A stretch of DNA of 64,000 nt, from contig JAUIFG010000002.1 of assembly GCA_030429445.1 (NCBI GenBank), forward strand, positions 62,001-126,000, read 5' to 3'. The notes under the pieces are model-generated. The model was not told the DNA's origin. It made no database searches and worked only from the letters and a program-made list of their open reading frames with translations. Positions 7,559 to 15,519 of the stretch are shown here, in pieces. The first letter of the stretch is position 1. The number at the start of each line of letters is the position of its first letter. Both the position numbers and the translations under genes were made by a program. Origin of the DNA: a bacterium. Its GTDB lineage: Bacteria > Patescibacteriota > Saccharimonadia > Saccharimonadales > Saccharimonadaceae.

Positions 7559-7945
7559 TTAACTATACTTATCGTATTTTCGAGCTTGAGGTTCAACAAA
7601 ATGTTGACGTCGCTCAATCGATCGACTATCTATCTGTTTTTTGTCTCGGATACTCCCATTTTGACGATTACTCCCCCTTGCCTCATCGCCAAAACTGTCA
7701 TTACTAGCGTCGTACACTCTACTCTGGTTTTGGTCTGCAGTCCGCGATTTGACAGATGGACCCTGACTGCCAAGCCGCGAGTGATGGTAGGCGCCAACAA
7801 CTCGTGGTTGATTCAATAGTTTCTTTCTCTGATCCATAGATAAACCGCCCGCCCCTGCACCACCCACTATACTCGCGTAACTACTAGAATGAGCAATGTC
7901 GTTTGCCGTTAAATCTTTGTTGAGATATTGATTGAGACTAGCCAT
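7559..7945 (-). CDS. Hypothetical protein, basic and probably disordered
   Basis: A 128-residue protein I do not recognise. The N-terminal 45 residues are moderately ordered (MASLNQYLNKDLTANDIAHS, then a glycine-rich VGGAGAGGLSMDQRKKLLNQ), and the rest is rich in Ser, Arg, Gln and Asp, as in disordered, nucleic-acid-binding or surface tails. No signal peptide or membrane segment is visible. AAGGATAC before the ATG is a plausible ribosome site, which supports a real gene. It faces the tRNA-His terminator. Confidence 0.55.
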   Translation of the reverse strand: MASLNQYLNKDLTANDIAHSSSYASIVGGAGAGGLSMDQRKKLLNQPRVVGAYHHSRLGSQGPSVKSRTADQNQSRVYDASNDSFGDEARGSNRQNGSIRDKKQIDSRSIERRQHFVEPQARKYDKYS

Positions 7946-7982
7946 ATAGTATCCTTATGCTTATATTATTGCATAATAGTGT

Positions 7983-7988
7983 TATAAT
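7983..7988 (+). promoter_or_regulatory. -10 box of tRNA-Gly
   Basis: TATAAT ends 11 bases before the tRNA 5' end. No clear -35 box. Confidence 0.6.
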
Positions 7989-7999
7989 ATCGAGAGTTC

Positions 8000-8074
8000 G
8001 CGGGCGTCGTATAATGGCTAATATGCCTGCCTTCCAAGCAAGCGATGCGAGTTCGATTCTCGCCGCCCGCACCA
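8000..8074 (+). tRNA. tRNA-Gly (anticodon TCC)
   Basis: A 75-base cloverleaf with encoded CCA. The acceptor GCGGGCG pairs with CGCCCGC, the anticodon loop is CTTCCAA closed by CCTGC/GCAAG (one C-A mismatch), and the T loop is TCGATTC. Confidence 0.94.
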
Positions 8075-8114
8075 AAGAAAAAGAGTAATCCCCTTGATTG
8101 CTCTTTTTCTTTGG
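8072..8114. terminator. Terminator of tRNA-Gly, reaching into the CCA
   Basis: CCAAAGAAAAAGAG (from 8072) pairs with CTCTTTTTCTTTGG (to 8114), with TAAT/ATTG inside. The stem begins at the CCA of the tRNA. The A and U tracts make it usable in both directions, so it may also end the prepilin transcript from the other side. Confidence 0.65.
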
Positions 8115-8190
8115 TCTTGTGCTGTTGAGGATCGAACTCACATCAGCGCGTAAAGCGACCGCCGTCTCACCCCTCATCAAAATTTTAATC
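8113..8190 (-). pseudogene. Degenerate tRNA-like sequence
   Basis: On the minus strand, AGACGGCGGTCGCTTTACGC and the following ATGTGAGTTCGATCCTC resemble the anticodon arm and T arm of a tRNA-Val(TAC)-like gene, with the T loop TTCGATC intact. The anticodon stem is badly paired, the 5' acceptor strand is missing, and the end reads AAGACCA. It may be a decayed tRNA or an integration remnant; chance similarity is also possible. Confidence 0.3.
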
Positions 8191-8736
8191 GAGTTGATAT
8201 TGACAGTAGACATTGCTACCCTGTGCAGTTGTACTATAAAGAGATCCAGCACTACTAGATGGGCAGGTGTTCGTATCCAAGAAAAATGCACGGATCAGGT
8301 GAACTGTCGCACTGGGAATATAGTAAAACGCGCCTCTTCTTTGCGGGTAACTACTATTAACTGATGTAGTGTCAGGCTCGGGATACGTATTGCCTATATA
8401 TGGAGCCATCTGATTCAGGAAAGCAGTCTTTACATTCCAGTATGTACCATCCCAACAATAGCCAGTTCCATCATAGGTGGTAAGCGAGCCAAAGCAAGAT
8501 TGTTGAGTGGGGAAACTACCGTTCTCTGCACGATATAATTGGATGGCCGCAGCCCAACTGTTGACGGCAGCGAGGGTTTTGGCGTTTTTTGCTTGAGTTG
8601 TAATACCAGTGTACGCAACAGTAACAATCGCCGCCAAAATGCCAATGACAACAACGACGATTAATAGTTCGACGATGGTAAAGCCGGAATGTTTGTTTGG
8701 TTTATGATGTTGTTTTACCCACTCAATAATGCTCAT
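8185..8736 (-). CDS. Type IV prepilin (183 aa)
   Basis: Prepilin with leader MSIIEWVKQHHKPNKHSG, cleavage before FTIVELLIVVVVIGI, and Glu5 present. The C-terminal part has four Cys (QQSCFGS, GYCWDGT, TNTCPSS and VYCQYQLD at the end). It is a clear sister of the prepilin at 10913-11434: both share TYDG-G, YPEPDT, GAFYY and a C-terminal C-x-Y-x-L pattern. The ATG at 8736 was chosen because a longer in-frame start gives an implausible 55-residue leader. The gene ends inside the tRNA-like remnant. Confidence 0.88.
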   Translation of the reverse strand: MSIIEWVKQHHKPNKHSGFTIVELLIVVVVIGILAAIVTVAYTGITTQAKNAKTLAAVNSWAAAIQLYRAENGSFPTQQSCFGSLTTYDGTGYCWDGTYWNVKTAFLNQMAPYIGNTYPEPDTTSVNSSYPQRRGAFYYIPSATVHLIRAFFLDTNTCPSSSAGSLYSTTAQGSNVYCQYQLD

Positions 8737-8828
8737 GTAACGACTTTCTATGCTTAAGTTTATCGTACTGGAGGGGTGAATGCAAATTCTGAGATAATTC
8801 AAGATATCTTCACACAGATGCATCATGC

Positions 8829-8834
8829 TATAAT
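8829..8834 (+). promoter_or_regulatory. -10 box of the DUF4260 gene, leaderless
   Basis: TATAAT followed by 7 bases and then ATG at 8842, so the transcript should start at or next to the start codon. Confidence 0.6.
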
Positions 8835-8841
8835 ACTTCTT

Positions 8842-9222
8842 ATGCATTCCAGACTCATGAAGACAATTATTAGTGTCGAGTACTTATTTGCAGCGGTATT
8901 AACTGCCCTCTTTTTTGTTGTTATCGGTGGATTTGAATGGTATTGGTTATTACTACTCTTCCTCGCATTTGACATCTCGGCAGTTGGATATCTAATCAGT
9001 AATACCATTGGTGCATTTACCTACAATCTTGGACATAGCCTCATTGGGCCGGGAGTCGTCGCCACCTACTTTGTGATGACTAGCAACGAAACAGCCCTTT
9101 TTATTACACTACTGTGGTTATTCCATATATTTGTTGATCGTACGCTTGGTTTTGGATTAAAACATACAACAGGATTTCACCATACTCATCTGGGAAAAAT
9201 TAGCAAAGCTCGCAAAAAATAA
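8842..9222 (+). CDS. DUF4260 family membrane protein
   Basis: A 126-residue integral membrane protein with three or four hydrophobic helices. It fits DUF4260 by its ending FVDRTLGFGLKHTTGF followed by HHTHLGKI, and by LLFLAFDISAVGYL and YNLGHSLIGP in the middle; the conserved Asp and His residues lie near membrane edges. The family has no established function. The start at 8842 is set by the -10 box and leaves only four residues before the next Met. The upstream part of the longer frame overlaps the promoter and is not coding. Confidence 0.85.
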   Translation: MHSRLMKTIISVEYLFAAVLTALFFVVIGGFEWYWLLLLFLAFDISAVGYLISNTIGAFTYNLGHSLIGPGVVATYFVMTSNETALFITLLWLFHIFVDRTLGFGLKHTTGFHHTHLGKISKARKK

Positions 9223-9223
9223 G

Positions 9224-9229
9224 TATAAT
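9224..9229 (+). promoter_or_regulatory. -10 box for the structured leader and tRNA-Arg(TCT)
   Basis: TATAAT at 9224-9229, overlapping the end of the DUF4260 gene. A transcript from here would start near 9236 and run through about 125 bases before tRNA-Arg. Confidence 0.5.
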
Positions 9230-9235
9230 TGTCCT

Positions 9236-9359
9236 GGTAGCCTGACCAAATTATCAAACCAAGCTTTAGCTGTTTGATAATTTGAGAGGAGGCATAACGA
9301 AGGAGTGACAGCTTTTCGACCTATGGTCGGAAACGAGAACTCCGAGTGAATGCCGACGA
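9236..9359 (+). ncRNA. Structured RNA / leader upstream of tRNA-Arg(TCT)
   Basis: Between the TATAAT box and the tRNA there is no gene but strong folding potential. Hairpin A: CAAATTATCAAAC (9247-9259) is the perfect complement of GTTTGATAATTTG (9272-9284) around a 12-base loop. Domain B is nested: GGCAT/ATGCC (9291-9295, 9350-9354), inside it GGAGT/ACTCC (9302-9306, 9339-9343), and inside that TTTTCGACC/GGTCGGAAA (9313-9321, 9325-9333) with a TAT loop. The unpaired stretches AACGA, GACAGC, CGAGA and GAGTGA could be conserved cores. I do not recognise SRP RNA, 6S, tmRNA, RNase P or a known riboswitch. It ends 5 bases before the tRNA. Confidence 0.45.
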
Positions 9360-9436
9360 GCCCCGGTAGCTCAGCTGGATAGAGCAGAGGACTTCTAAGC
9401 CTAAGGTCGCAGGTTCGAATCCTGCCCGGGGTACCA
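9360..9436 (+). tRNA. tRNA-Arg (anticodon TCT)
   Basis: A 77-base tRNA with acceptor GCCCCGG/CCGGGGT (one G-U), T arm GCAGG-TTCGAAT-CCTGC and encoded CCA. The anticodon loop is CTTCTAA. The anticodon stem GAGGA/GCCTA has two mismatches (G27-A43 and A31-G39), which is odd for an otherwise perfect tRNA. Confidence 0.9.
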
Positions 9437-9451
9437 ATGCAGAATACTATG

Positions 9452-9484
9452 AAATCAGAACTGTTAATTGGTTCTGATTTTTAT
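9452..9484 (+). terminator. Terminator of tRNA-Arg(TCT)
   Basis: AAATCAGAAC (9452-9461) pairs with GTTCTGATTT (9471-9480), then a T run. Confidence 0.8.
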
Positions 9485-9614
9485 TAGGTATGTTAAGAGT
9501 TTAGAGCTGATACATTTCCTCTCGTGCTTGCCTGAGTTTGTATTTGATTGATACAGTACAACTATTCCGATGGAACGTTCTTTTGACAAGCCGATAGATA
9601 GAAAGAGGTGGCAT

Positions 9615-9896
9615 ATGGATGTCAAACGATGGTGGACCAGGAAAGGGCAAAAGCCCACTCCTACAGAGATACCCGAAAAGCCATGCCCCATCTGCGTGCA
9701 TCTGAACAATCTAAACAGATGGCGTGACTATACTCCGATCAAACCAGCAACACATGGCGCCGGAGGGTCAGATTGGTCTTGGCATGCCTGCTATGAACAT
9801 TATGAAGTCATATCCGCTTTTACATGGATCGGTTTAACACGTTCGGTTCGTAGCGATGAGACCGACACATCAGGGTGGCCACGCTTGTCACATTAG
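9615..9896 (+). CDS. Hypothetical protein with CPIC and HAC motifs
   Basis: A protein of about 93 residues, rich in Trp. It has KPCPICVHLNNL near residue 25 and SWHACYEHYEV near 55; the two Cys of CPIC with the later Cys/His could bind a metal, which is inference. AGAGGTGG lies just before the ATG at 9615; an earlier ATG at 9570 is also open. I know no family. The 9437-9614 gap holds only the tRNA terminator. Confidence 0.4.
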   Translation: MDVKRWWTRKGQKPTPTEIPEKPCPICVHLNNLNRWRDYTPIKPATHGAGGSDWSWHACYEHYEVISAFTWIGLTRSVRSDETDTSGWPRLSH

Positions 9897-9966
9897 CTCC
9901 ATGAATCCGCAAATAGCTTTGAGCTCTGCGTCGATTCGTGGAGCTCTTTGCTTTTATACAGCGTGA

Positions 9967-9972
9967 TATAGT
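9967..9972 (+). promoter_or_regulatory. -10 box of the HD-domain gene, leaderless
   Basis: TATAGT, then 6 bases, then ATG at 9979. Confidence 0.5.
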
Positions 9973-9978
9973 TGAAAT

Positions 9979-10518
9979 ATGGAAAGAACCATAGAGCAAA
10001 TGCTCGAAAATATAGAGGAGCATAATCGTCAACCAGCAAAATCATTATGGAGTGATTTGAAAAACTACCTGCCCAAAGCCTCTGGGTCGGGAAAATCACA
10101 TCAAGCTTGGGAGTATGGATATCGCGATCATATTCAAGAAGTTATGAATCTTGCATATATTCTTTACAAGCGATTAGACTCTGAAAGAAAACTGAATTTT
10201 AGTCTTGCCTCAGCGACACTCGTACTGTTTCTTCACGATTGTGAAAAACCCTTTAAACAGGCAAGCGACAAGGAATTGGAAAAATTTCCTTGGATTTCCG
10301 AGCGACCAAAAAAGAGCGACAAAATATTCCAACGAAAACTAATTGAGCAGTACGGTTTTGTGCTGAGTGACGAGGAATGGAATGGCCTCAAGTATGTCGA
10401 AGGTGAAAACGAAGATTATATAAATGGTGAACGCGTCCAAGGGCCTCTCGCAGCTTTTTGTCATACATGTGACACGATTTCAGCTCGTATTTGGTACGAC
10501 TATCCGAAGCACGGGTAA
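9979..10518 (+). CDS. HD-domain-like protein
   Basis: A 179-residue soluble protein. The arrangement GYRDHIQEVMNLAYILYKRL (near residue 47), LVLFLHDCEKPF (near 85) and FCHTCDTISARIW (near 165) gives the H...HD...D pattern of HD-superfamily metal-dependent phosphohydrolases. Substrate cannot be told from the sequence; such proteins act on nucleotides or phosphoesters. It is the first of two genes in the same direction, followed 39 bases later by a small hypothetical with its own TATACT box. Confidence 0.6.
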   Translation: MERTIEQMLENIEEHNRQPAKSLWSDLKNYLPKASGSGKSHQAWEYGYRDHIQEVMNLAYILYKRLDSERKLNFSLASATLVLFLHDCEKPFKQASDKELEKFPWISERPKKSDKIFQRKLIEQYGFVLSDEEWNGLKYVEGENEDYINGERVQGPLAAFCHTCDTISARIWYDYPKHG

Positions 10519-10557
10519 TACCTATTAATATTTATTAGGAAACTTTATACTACGCAC

Positions 10558-10827
10558 ATGGAGAATAAGAGTCCCGAATTAGTCCACGAAGGGTGGAGTG
10601 AAAAAATTTCCGATCTACGTCGCGTCTTTGGCGAAGATTTTACAAAACTCCTTGACCAGATTCATCATGATAATCCTGCGCTCGATAACGAGGAAATCAT
10701 CCTGCAAGCATGGTCTCTGATACCAGAAGCAACCGCGTACATGCAACCTGCGGATTATGAAGCTTTACTAGAAAATGCCATCTTGATTCACGAAAGCCAT
10801 GAGGCCTTTCGTCGCATTCGGGACTAA
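10558..10827 (+). CDS. Small acidic hypothetical protein
   Basis: An 89-residue, helical, acidic protein I do not recognise (EKISDLRRVFGEDFTKLLDQ, then two more predicted helices). TATACT lies 10 bases before the ATG, so it appears to be its own leaderless transcription unit behind the HD-domain gene. No membrane segment. Confidence 0.5.
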   Translation: MENKSPELVHEGWSEKISDLRRVFGEDFTKLLDQIHHDNPALDNEEIILQAWSLIPEATAYMQPADYEALLENAILIHESHEAFRRIRD

Positions 10828-10912
10828 AGCTTCACTCATCCTCTATTGAAAAGCATTTCTTCCCGGGTGGACAGTCTTTTGTCTGCATTAAAATACATGC
10901 TATCCTAAATAC

Positions 10913-11434
10913 ATGAGAAAAAGCATAAGAGGCTTTACTATCGTCGAACTCTTGATTGTCGTTGTTGTCATTGGTATTCTGGCAGCAATCGTGACGGTTG
11001 CGTATACCGGCATCACGCAGCAAGCCAACGATGCGAAAACAATTGCCGCTGTAAATAGCTGGGTAAAGGCGCTTCGTCTGTATGAAGTCGAAAATGGTAG
11101 TTTGCCTCACGCGAACTCATGCCTTGGTACAACCACAACATATGATGGGAATGGTCGGTGCTGGACTAATTCGGGATGGGTCGTACAATCATCATTTCTC
11201 ACCCTCCTGAGTCCATACCTCAGTAGCTATCCTGAACCTGACACAAGTCCTATTAACCATGCTAGCTATCCGGATGCGCGTGGTGCTTTTTATTATGGTA
11301 CATCCGGCTCAGGCATAGACTATATCTACATGATGTTGACAGGCACAAGCAATTGTCCGAGTATTAGCGATGGAACCTACGTCGGTGGTTCAGCAGGCAC
11401 TACGGGCAGATTTTGCTATTACAGTCTCAACTAG
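10913..11434 (+). CDS. Type IV prepilin (173 aa)
   Basis: A very short leader (MRKSIRG) precedes FTIVELLIVVVVIGI. The C-terminal part has four Cys (ANSCLGT, GRCWTNS, SNCPSIS, RFCYYSLN), matching the prepilin at 8185-8736 in spacing and in the YPEPDT and GAFYYG motifs; the two are paralogues. A TATCCT box lies 7 bases before the ATG, so it is probably leaderless. It stands alone between a hypothetical gene and pyrF. Confidence 0.9.
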   Translation: MRKSIRGFTIVELLIVVVVIGILAAIVTVAYTGITQQANDAKTIAAVNSWVKALRLYEVENGSLPHANSCLGTTTTYDGNGRCWTNSGWVVQSSFLTLLSPYLSSYPEPDTSPINHASYPDARGAFYYGTSGSGIDYIYMMLTGTSNCPSISDGTYVGGSAGTTGRFCYYSLN

Positions 11435-11504
11435 CTATCTTTTTGCTAAACATTAATCCTGATATACTTCATGACGAAATAATTTTGCTGTTATGATTGG
11501 ATTA

Positions 11505-12233
11505 ATGGTTAAGCTTCTGAGTCCCAATGAACGTATCGTTCTGGCAATTGATACTTCTGACCTTACAACGGCCGAAAAACTCGTTCGACTTGCGAGTAAA
11601 AATGGTGCGAAGTTTGTAAAGTTCGGCCTGGAGTTTTCGACAGCTACCAGTTGGAAACAGTGCGCACAACTGGCGCAAAAATATTCTGTCAGGTGGATTG
11701 CCGATGCAAAATTTGACGATATTCCGAACACAACCGCAAAAGCTATTCAGAATATTCTGACATGCAAGCCAAAACCATACGGCATAACGGTTCATGGTAA
11801 GTCAGGGATCGAAGCCATGCAACTGGCACAGAAAGTCGCGGGGCGATGTATTATTTTTGGCGTCACTGAACTCACGGCGATACCAGATACCGAGACGAGG
11901 AAAAGATATGGCATATCGCGAAAAAAATTAGTCACGACATTAGCATCTGAAATTGCAGCGTCTGGTGCAAAGGGTGTTGTGACATCTGGCAAAGAATTAC
12001 AATCCATCACATCGAGTGCAGCTGCAAAAAATCTCGTCACGTTGATACCTGGGATACGATCGAAAATGTCGAACGTAAACGATCAACGCAATACAGTTAC
12101 ACCTGCTGATGCTATACAAAATGGCGCAGACCTTATTGTTATTGGTCGAGAAATTACGCAGACTGATAATCCGCAAAGAGCGTATGAAAAAATTGTAAGA
12201 GAAATTGAATCTCAGCTATCACTTCGTTTATAG
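11505..12233 (+). CDS. pyrF: Orotidine 5'-phosphate decarboxylase
   Basis: PyrF makes UMP from OMP, the last step of de novo pyrimidine synthesis. Seen: the N-terminal VLAIDTSDL, the catalytic charged network DAKFDDIPNT near residue 75 (D-x-K-x2-D), the GITVHG strand, and a C-terminal phosphate loop region VIGREI. About 242 residues, normal for the family. A start at 11493 is possible, but that ATG lies within a TATGAT -10 box; the ATG at 11505 follows it by 7 bases. No other pyr gene is in the window, so UMP may rely on salvaged orotate or on genes elsewhere. Confidence 0.93.
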   Translation: MVKLLSPNERIVLAIDTSDLTTAEKLVRLASKNGAKFVKFGLEFSTATSWKQCAQLAQKYSVRWIADAKFDDIPNTTAKAIQNILTCKPKPYGITVHGKSGIEAMQLAQKVAGRCIIFGVTELTAIPDTETRKRYGISRKKLVTTLASEIAASGAKGVVTSGKELQSITSSAAAKNLVTLIPGIRSKMSNVNDQRNTVTPADAIQNGADLIVIGREITQTDNPQRAYEKIVREIESQLSLRL

Positions 12234-12242
12234 TGGTGTAAT

Positions 12243-12680
12243 TTATACATTATCTTCGTCATCGGTGAAGATAACAAAATTACGTGCAATCGGCCCAAGG
12301 AAGGGATTTTCGCCCGTAATTGCCGTGCCCCCTAGTGAACTGTCAGGTATCTGATCCTCGATCTCGTCCCATGCCGCACCAAAATCAACCGCCGCACGAA
12401 CAGCACTTTCAAATGTCTGATTATCAACCAACACTGACATGTCTTTGTCAATATCCTGCAACTCCAAACTCTCGAGCAAGACTTCCATTCCACCATATTC
12501 CAAGACGAGCGCAGCATCAAAACTACCCTCGTAGCCACCCGCACCCATGATAAACGCGTGCGTTATTGCATTCATTAATGACTCGGTTGTCTTTGATATA
12601 TCTCGAAATTTTTCGATAATATCCATTGCATATACATCATTTTGTCGAGTTATAGCTTCGTCATAGTGCGGTCGTTCCAT
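12243..12680 (-). CDS. Hypothetical acidic protein downstream of the Clp ATPase
   Basis: A 145-residue acidic protein of unknown family, starting 8 bases after the Clp ATPase stop, so probably translated with it. Residues 15-40 are helical (MDIIEKFRDISKTTESLMNA), and a glycine-rich stretch and an acidic end (FTDDEDNV) follow. No membrane segment. Its position suggests a partner or adaptor of the ATPase, which is inference only. Confidence 0.5.
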   Translation of the reverse strand: MERPHYDEAITRQNDVYAMDIIEKFRDISKTTESLMNAITHAFIMGAGGYEGSFDAALVLEYGGMEVLLESLELQDIDKDMSVLVDNQTFESAVRAAVDFGAAWDEIEDQIPDSSLGGTAITGENPFLGPIARNFVIFTDDEDNV

Positions 12681-12688
12681 ACTGACAA

Positions 12689-15109
12689 TTATGATACATC
12701 TTCGCCGTCATTTAAAATTGATTTTACTTGCTCGATTGTAATATCAATAACCGTACCTGGCTGCACTTCGCCACCAAGCATCTGCTTTGCCACCAAATTT
12801 TCGACCGCACGCTGAACAACACGTCGCATTGGACGCGCACCTAATCGCGGATCGTAGCCTTTTTCTACCAAAAATTCCTTAGCATCATCCGCCACATTGA
12901 TACTAATTTTTTGCAAAGCCATTTGCTTGTTGATGCCAGCCAAAATCAGATCAACGACTTGCAATAACTCGGGTTTATTCAACGGACGAAATATCACAAT
13001 TTCATCGAAACGATTCAAAAACTCTGGCTTGAACTGATTGCTGCTAATCAATTCATCGGTAAATTGTTTTTCAAAATCCTTCATCTTGTAACCACGCTGA
13101 ATGTACTCTCGAATACGATCAGCACCTGCGTTACTAGTCGCAATTACAATCGAATCACGAAAGCTAACTTCACGGTTTTTGATATCTCGCAAAATACCTT
13201 CATCGAGTAGTTGTAATAATGTAGTAAGCACTTGCGGATGAGCTTTTTCGATTTCATCCAGCAATACAACACTAAACGGCTGTTTCATAGCTCGTGCAGT
13301 TAAACTATTCGGATCATCAGCGCCATCAGCAATAAGGCGTGCCACGTCCTCGCTCCGCACATATTCGTTCATGTCTAGTCGTATCATTCTGTCCTCGCCA
13401 CCAAAATAAACTTCACCAAGTGCTTTTGACAGTTCCGTCTTGCCAACGCCAGTCGGGCCTAAGAATAAGAATGTGCCGATTGGTCGGTTTTCGTTCCTCA
13501 CTCCCGCCCTGGCACGGCGAAGTGCATCACTGACAACCTGAACAGCCCGTGTTTGATTGATCATACGCTCATGAATTAAATCTTCCAGATTTAGAAGTGT
13601 ATCGCGCTCCTCCTCGCCCTTTGCAACACCAATTTTGACACCAACCGTCTGCTCGATTGCTTGTTGCACAGAATTACCCGTAACAAAACCGTTTTCAGCA
13701 AATCCCGCAGCACTTTCCAGTAATTTAAAAGCTCGACCGGGCATTTCCAGGTCATGAATGTATCGCTCACTGAGACGATACGCCTCGGCCAAAGCCTGAT
13801 ACATGACAGTTACATGGCGTTTGAATTCAACGTATAGTAATTGATCCTGCATAACTACCAACGTTTCCTCGTGCGAAGCAGGTGCAATGTTGATACGATT
13901 GAGCGCGTTGATCAGTGCCGCATTGCGCTGTCCAATCTGCAAAAATCTCTGCTCATCCATCGTCAAAATGATGCGCAGACTATCACTCTCGAGAATCGGC
14001 AACAATACGTTGGATAAATCAACTGAACCAATATCTTCCTCGAAAAACATCTGTGCATTGTCAAGGCAAATGATGATGTTTTTTGCACGTTGCGCCTCAC
14101 CCAAGACCTGTAGTATCAACTTTTCTAACTCACCCCGACCTGGCGCTGCTGAAATGAGTGATGCGGAATCCAGCATAAACACCTGGCGAAACTTCAGGCT
14201 TGATGGTACTTTTGCTTCTGCGTCCATTAACCGCTGGGCAAACGCTTGAACAATCGTCGTCTTGCCGACACCAGCAGCTCCAATTAATGCAGCATTTTGA
14301 CTGCCGCCACCACCAAACGAATCGATCAGCTGATCGAGTGCTTTTTGATGCGCCTCCAGTTCAATCTGAGTTCCACGACCAACGTTTTCGGATAGGTTCT
14401 GTCCAAAACGTTTCAAGAGAGGAATGTAACCAAATGCAAAATCCCGTGCGATACCACCTGTCCTTAGCGGACGCTTTGACTTATTGATGAGCATACGAAC
14501 ATGCTCATACCAACCAATACCACTTAGCAAATCAGTGCGATCGAGTTTCATATGCGCCAATAACGAATCTCGATCCGAGAAACTATCAATAATGGCAACG
14601 ACTAACACGGCACCAGAAATAAATTCACTGCCAGATTCTTTGCGCACCACCAAGGCACTTTGCCAAATTGCCTCACTATCAGTCGGCTGATCAGTTGTGA
14701 TATTATCCAAAAAACCACGCGTAATACCGAACCGATTTGCAAAGAATATTCCACCCTGCGCTTTGACCGCAGCAACTGCGATATCTTTTGGTGTTGGATT
14801 TTTATCAAGACTACCTAAAATATCACCAGCTAATAGACCATCGACTGTGCCTTCAATAGATTTTGGGCTCTTTAGCTCACCCCGATGCCACTCGGAAATC
14901 ATGATAGGTATTGCACAGAGTCCAATAAGCAACCAACCAACTGGCATATTAGAAAGAACTAAAAGGCCAAGACCGCTAAAAAGAAGACCGATTGCTATCA
15001 CATTGAGTAGCAAGATGATCGGTCGAGAAAGCATAACGCCAAGACGCGACTTTGCCGTCCTCACGCTTTTTGGATTAAAGGCAACTATTCGATCCATCCA
15101 GGCGTCCAT
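12689..15109 (-). CDS. Membrane-anchored ClpC/ClpB-like AAA+ ATPase
   Basis: A protein of about 806 residues with two hydrophobic helices near residues 30-75, then a Clp-N-like region, then two AAA+ modules. D1 has Walker A GAAGVGKTT but its Walker B reads IIICLDNAQ, with Asn where the catalytic Glu is expected. D2 is canonical: GPTGVGKTE, VVLLDEIEKAHPQ, sensor region IATSNAGAD and a C-terminal ClpB-D2-small domain ending in GYDPRLGARPMRRVVQ. Clp ATPases unfold proteins for ClpP or for refolding; the membrane anchor suggests action at the envelope. No ClpP is nearby. Starts at 15109 or 15097 are both possible; both overlap the gene upstream. Confidence 0.88.
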   Translation of the reverse strand: MDAWMDRIVAFNPKSVRTAKSRLGVMLSRPIILLLNVIAIGLLFSGLGLLVLSNMPVGWLLIGLCAIPIMISEWHRGELKSPKSIEGTVDGLLAGDILGSLDKNPTPKDIAVAAVKAQGGIFFANRFGITRGFLDNITTDQPTDSEAIWQSALVVRKESGSEFISGAVLVVAIIDSFSDRDSLLAHMKLDRTDLLSGIGWYEHVRMLINKSKRPLRTGGIARDFAFGYIPLLKRFGQNLSENVGRGTQIELEAHQKALDQLIDSFGGGGSQNAALIGAAGVGKTTIVQAFAQRLMDAEAKVPSSLKFRQVFMLDSASLISAAPGRGELEKLILQVLGEAQRAKNIIICLDNAQMFFEEDIGSVDLSNVLLPILESDSLRIILTMDEQRFLQIGQRNAALINALNRINIAPASHEETLVVMQDQLLYVEFKRHVTVMYQALAEAYRLSERYIHDLEMPGRAFKLLESAAGFAENGFVTGNSVQQAIEQTVGVKIGVAKGEEERDTLLNLEDLIHERMINQTRAVQVVSDALRRARAGVRNENRPIGTFLFLGPTGVGKTELSKALGEVYFGGEDRMIRLDMNEYVRSEDVARLIADGADDPNSLTARAMKQPFSVVLLDEIEKAHPQVLTTLLQLLDEGILRDIKNREVSFRDSIVIATSNAGADRIREYIQRGYKMKDFEKQFTDELISSNQFKPEFLNRFDEIVIFRPLNKPELLQVVDLILAGINKQMALQKISINVADDAKEFLVEKGYDPRLGARPMRRVVQRAVENLVAKQMLGGEVQPGTVIDITIEQVKSILNDGEDVS

Positions 15110-15480
15110 CCCATCATCATTGCCGCTACACCGACTATAGGCAAAAACGGCAATAATCCCCAAACGATAATTCCCACAACACTGTACAAAACAAGCACTC
15201 CGGCAACGAATGCACCGACCGTCATAATGATGAGACGAATAACTGCACCAATCACGCGCGAGAATAACCTATCCAGTGATGCTCTCATTTTTACTTCAAG
15301 AGATCCATCAACATTTCCTGCAGAGATTTGCCTATAGGGTGAAAAAAGTGTCTTTAACAGCAAGCTAAATGAAAAATAATCAATCATGCTTTCGAGTCTC
15401 ACAGAGGTAATTTGCAAACGCTCAGAAAAGCCGTCGCTATACCACCAACGAAAGAGACTTGTTATCAAAAGCATAACCAT
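15085..15480 (-). CDS. Hypothetical membrane protein upstream of the Clp ATPase
   Basis: A 131-residue protein with a hydrophobic stretch at about 80-125 that can form two membrane helices, and an amphipathic N-terminal half. Its end overlaps the ATPase start, so they are translationally coupled; a membrane partner of the ATPase is a reasonable inference. TACAAT on the minus strand ends 6-12 bases before the candidate ATGs (15480 and 15474). Divergent from murT. Confidence 0.6.
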   Translation of the reverse strand: MVMLLITSLFRWWYSDGFSERLQITSVRLESMIDYFSFSLLLKTLFSPYRQISAGNVDGSLEVKMRASLDRLFSRVIGAVIRLIIMTVGAFVAGVLVLYSVVGIIVWGLLPFLPIVGVAAMMMGWTPGWIE

Positions 15481-15519
15481 ATTGTACCACTGACGCGTGA
15501 GGTATAATAGAGGTTACAC

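Noticed and set aside
7938-8291. A 117-codon minus-strand frame over tRNA-Gly and the terminator
   Set aside because: It runs antisense to a tRNA and a terminator and is a shadow of them and of the prepilin end.
9247-9284. The 13-bp hairpin as terminator of the DUF4260 gene
   Set aside because: No T run follows in the plus direction, and the -10 box lies before it, so a leader structure is the better reading, although termination cannot be excluded.
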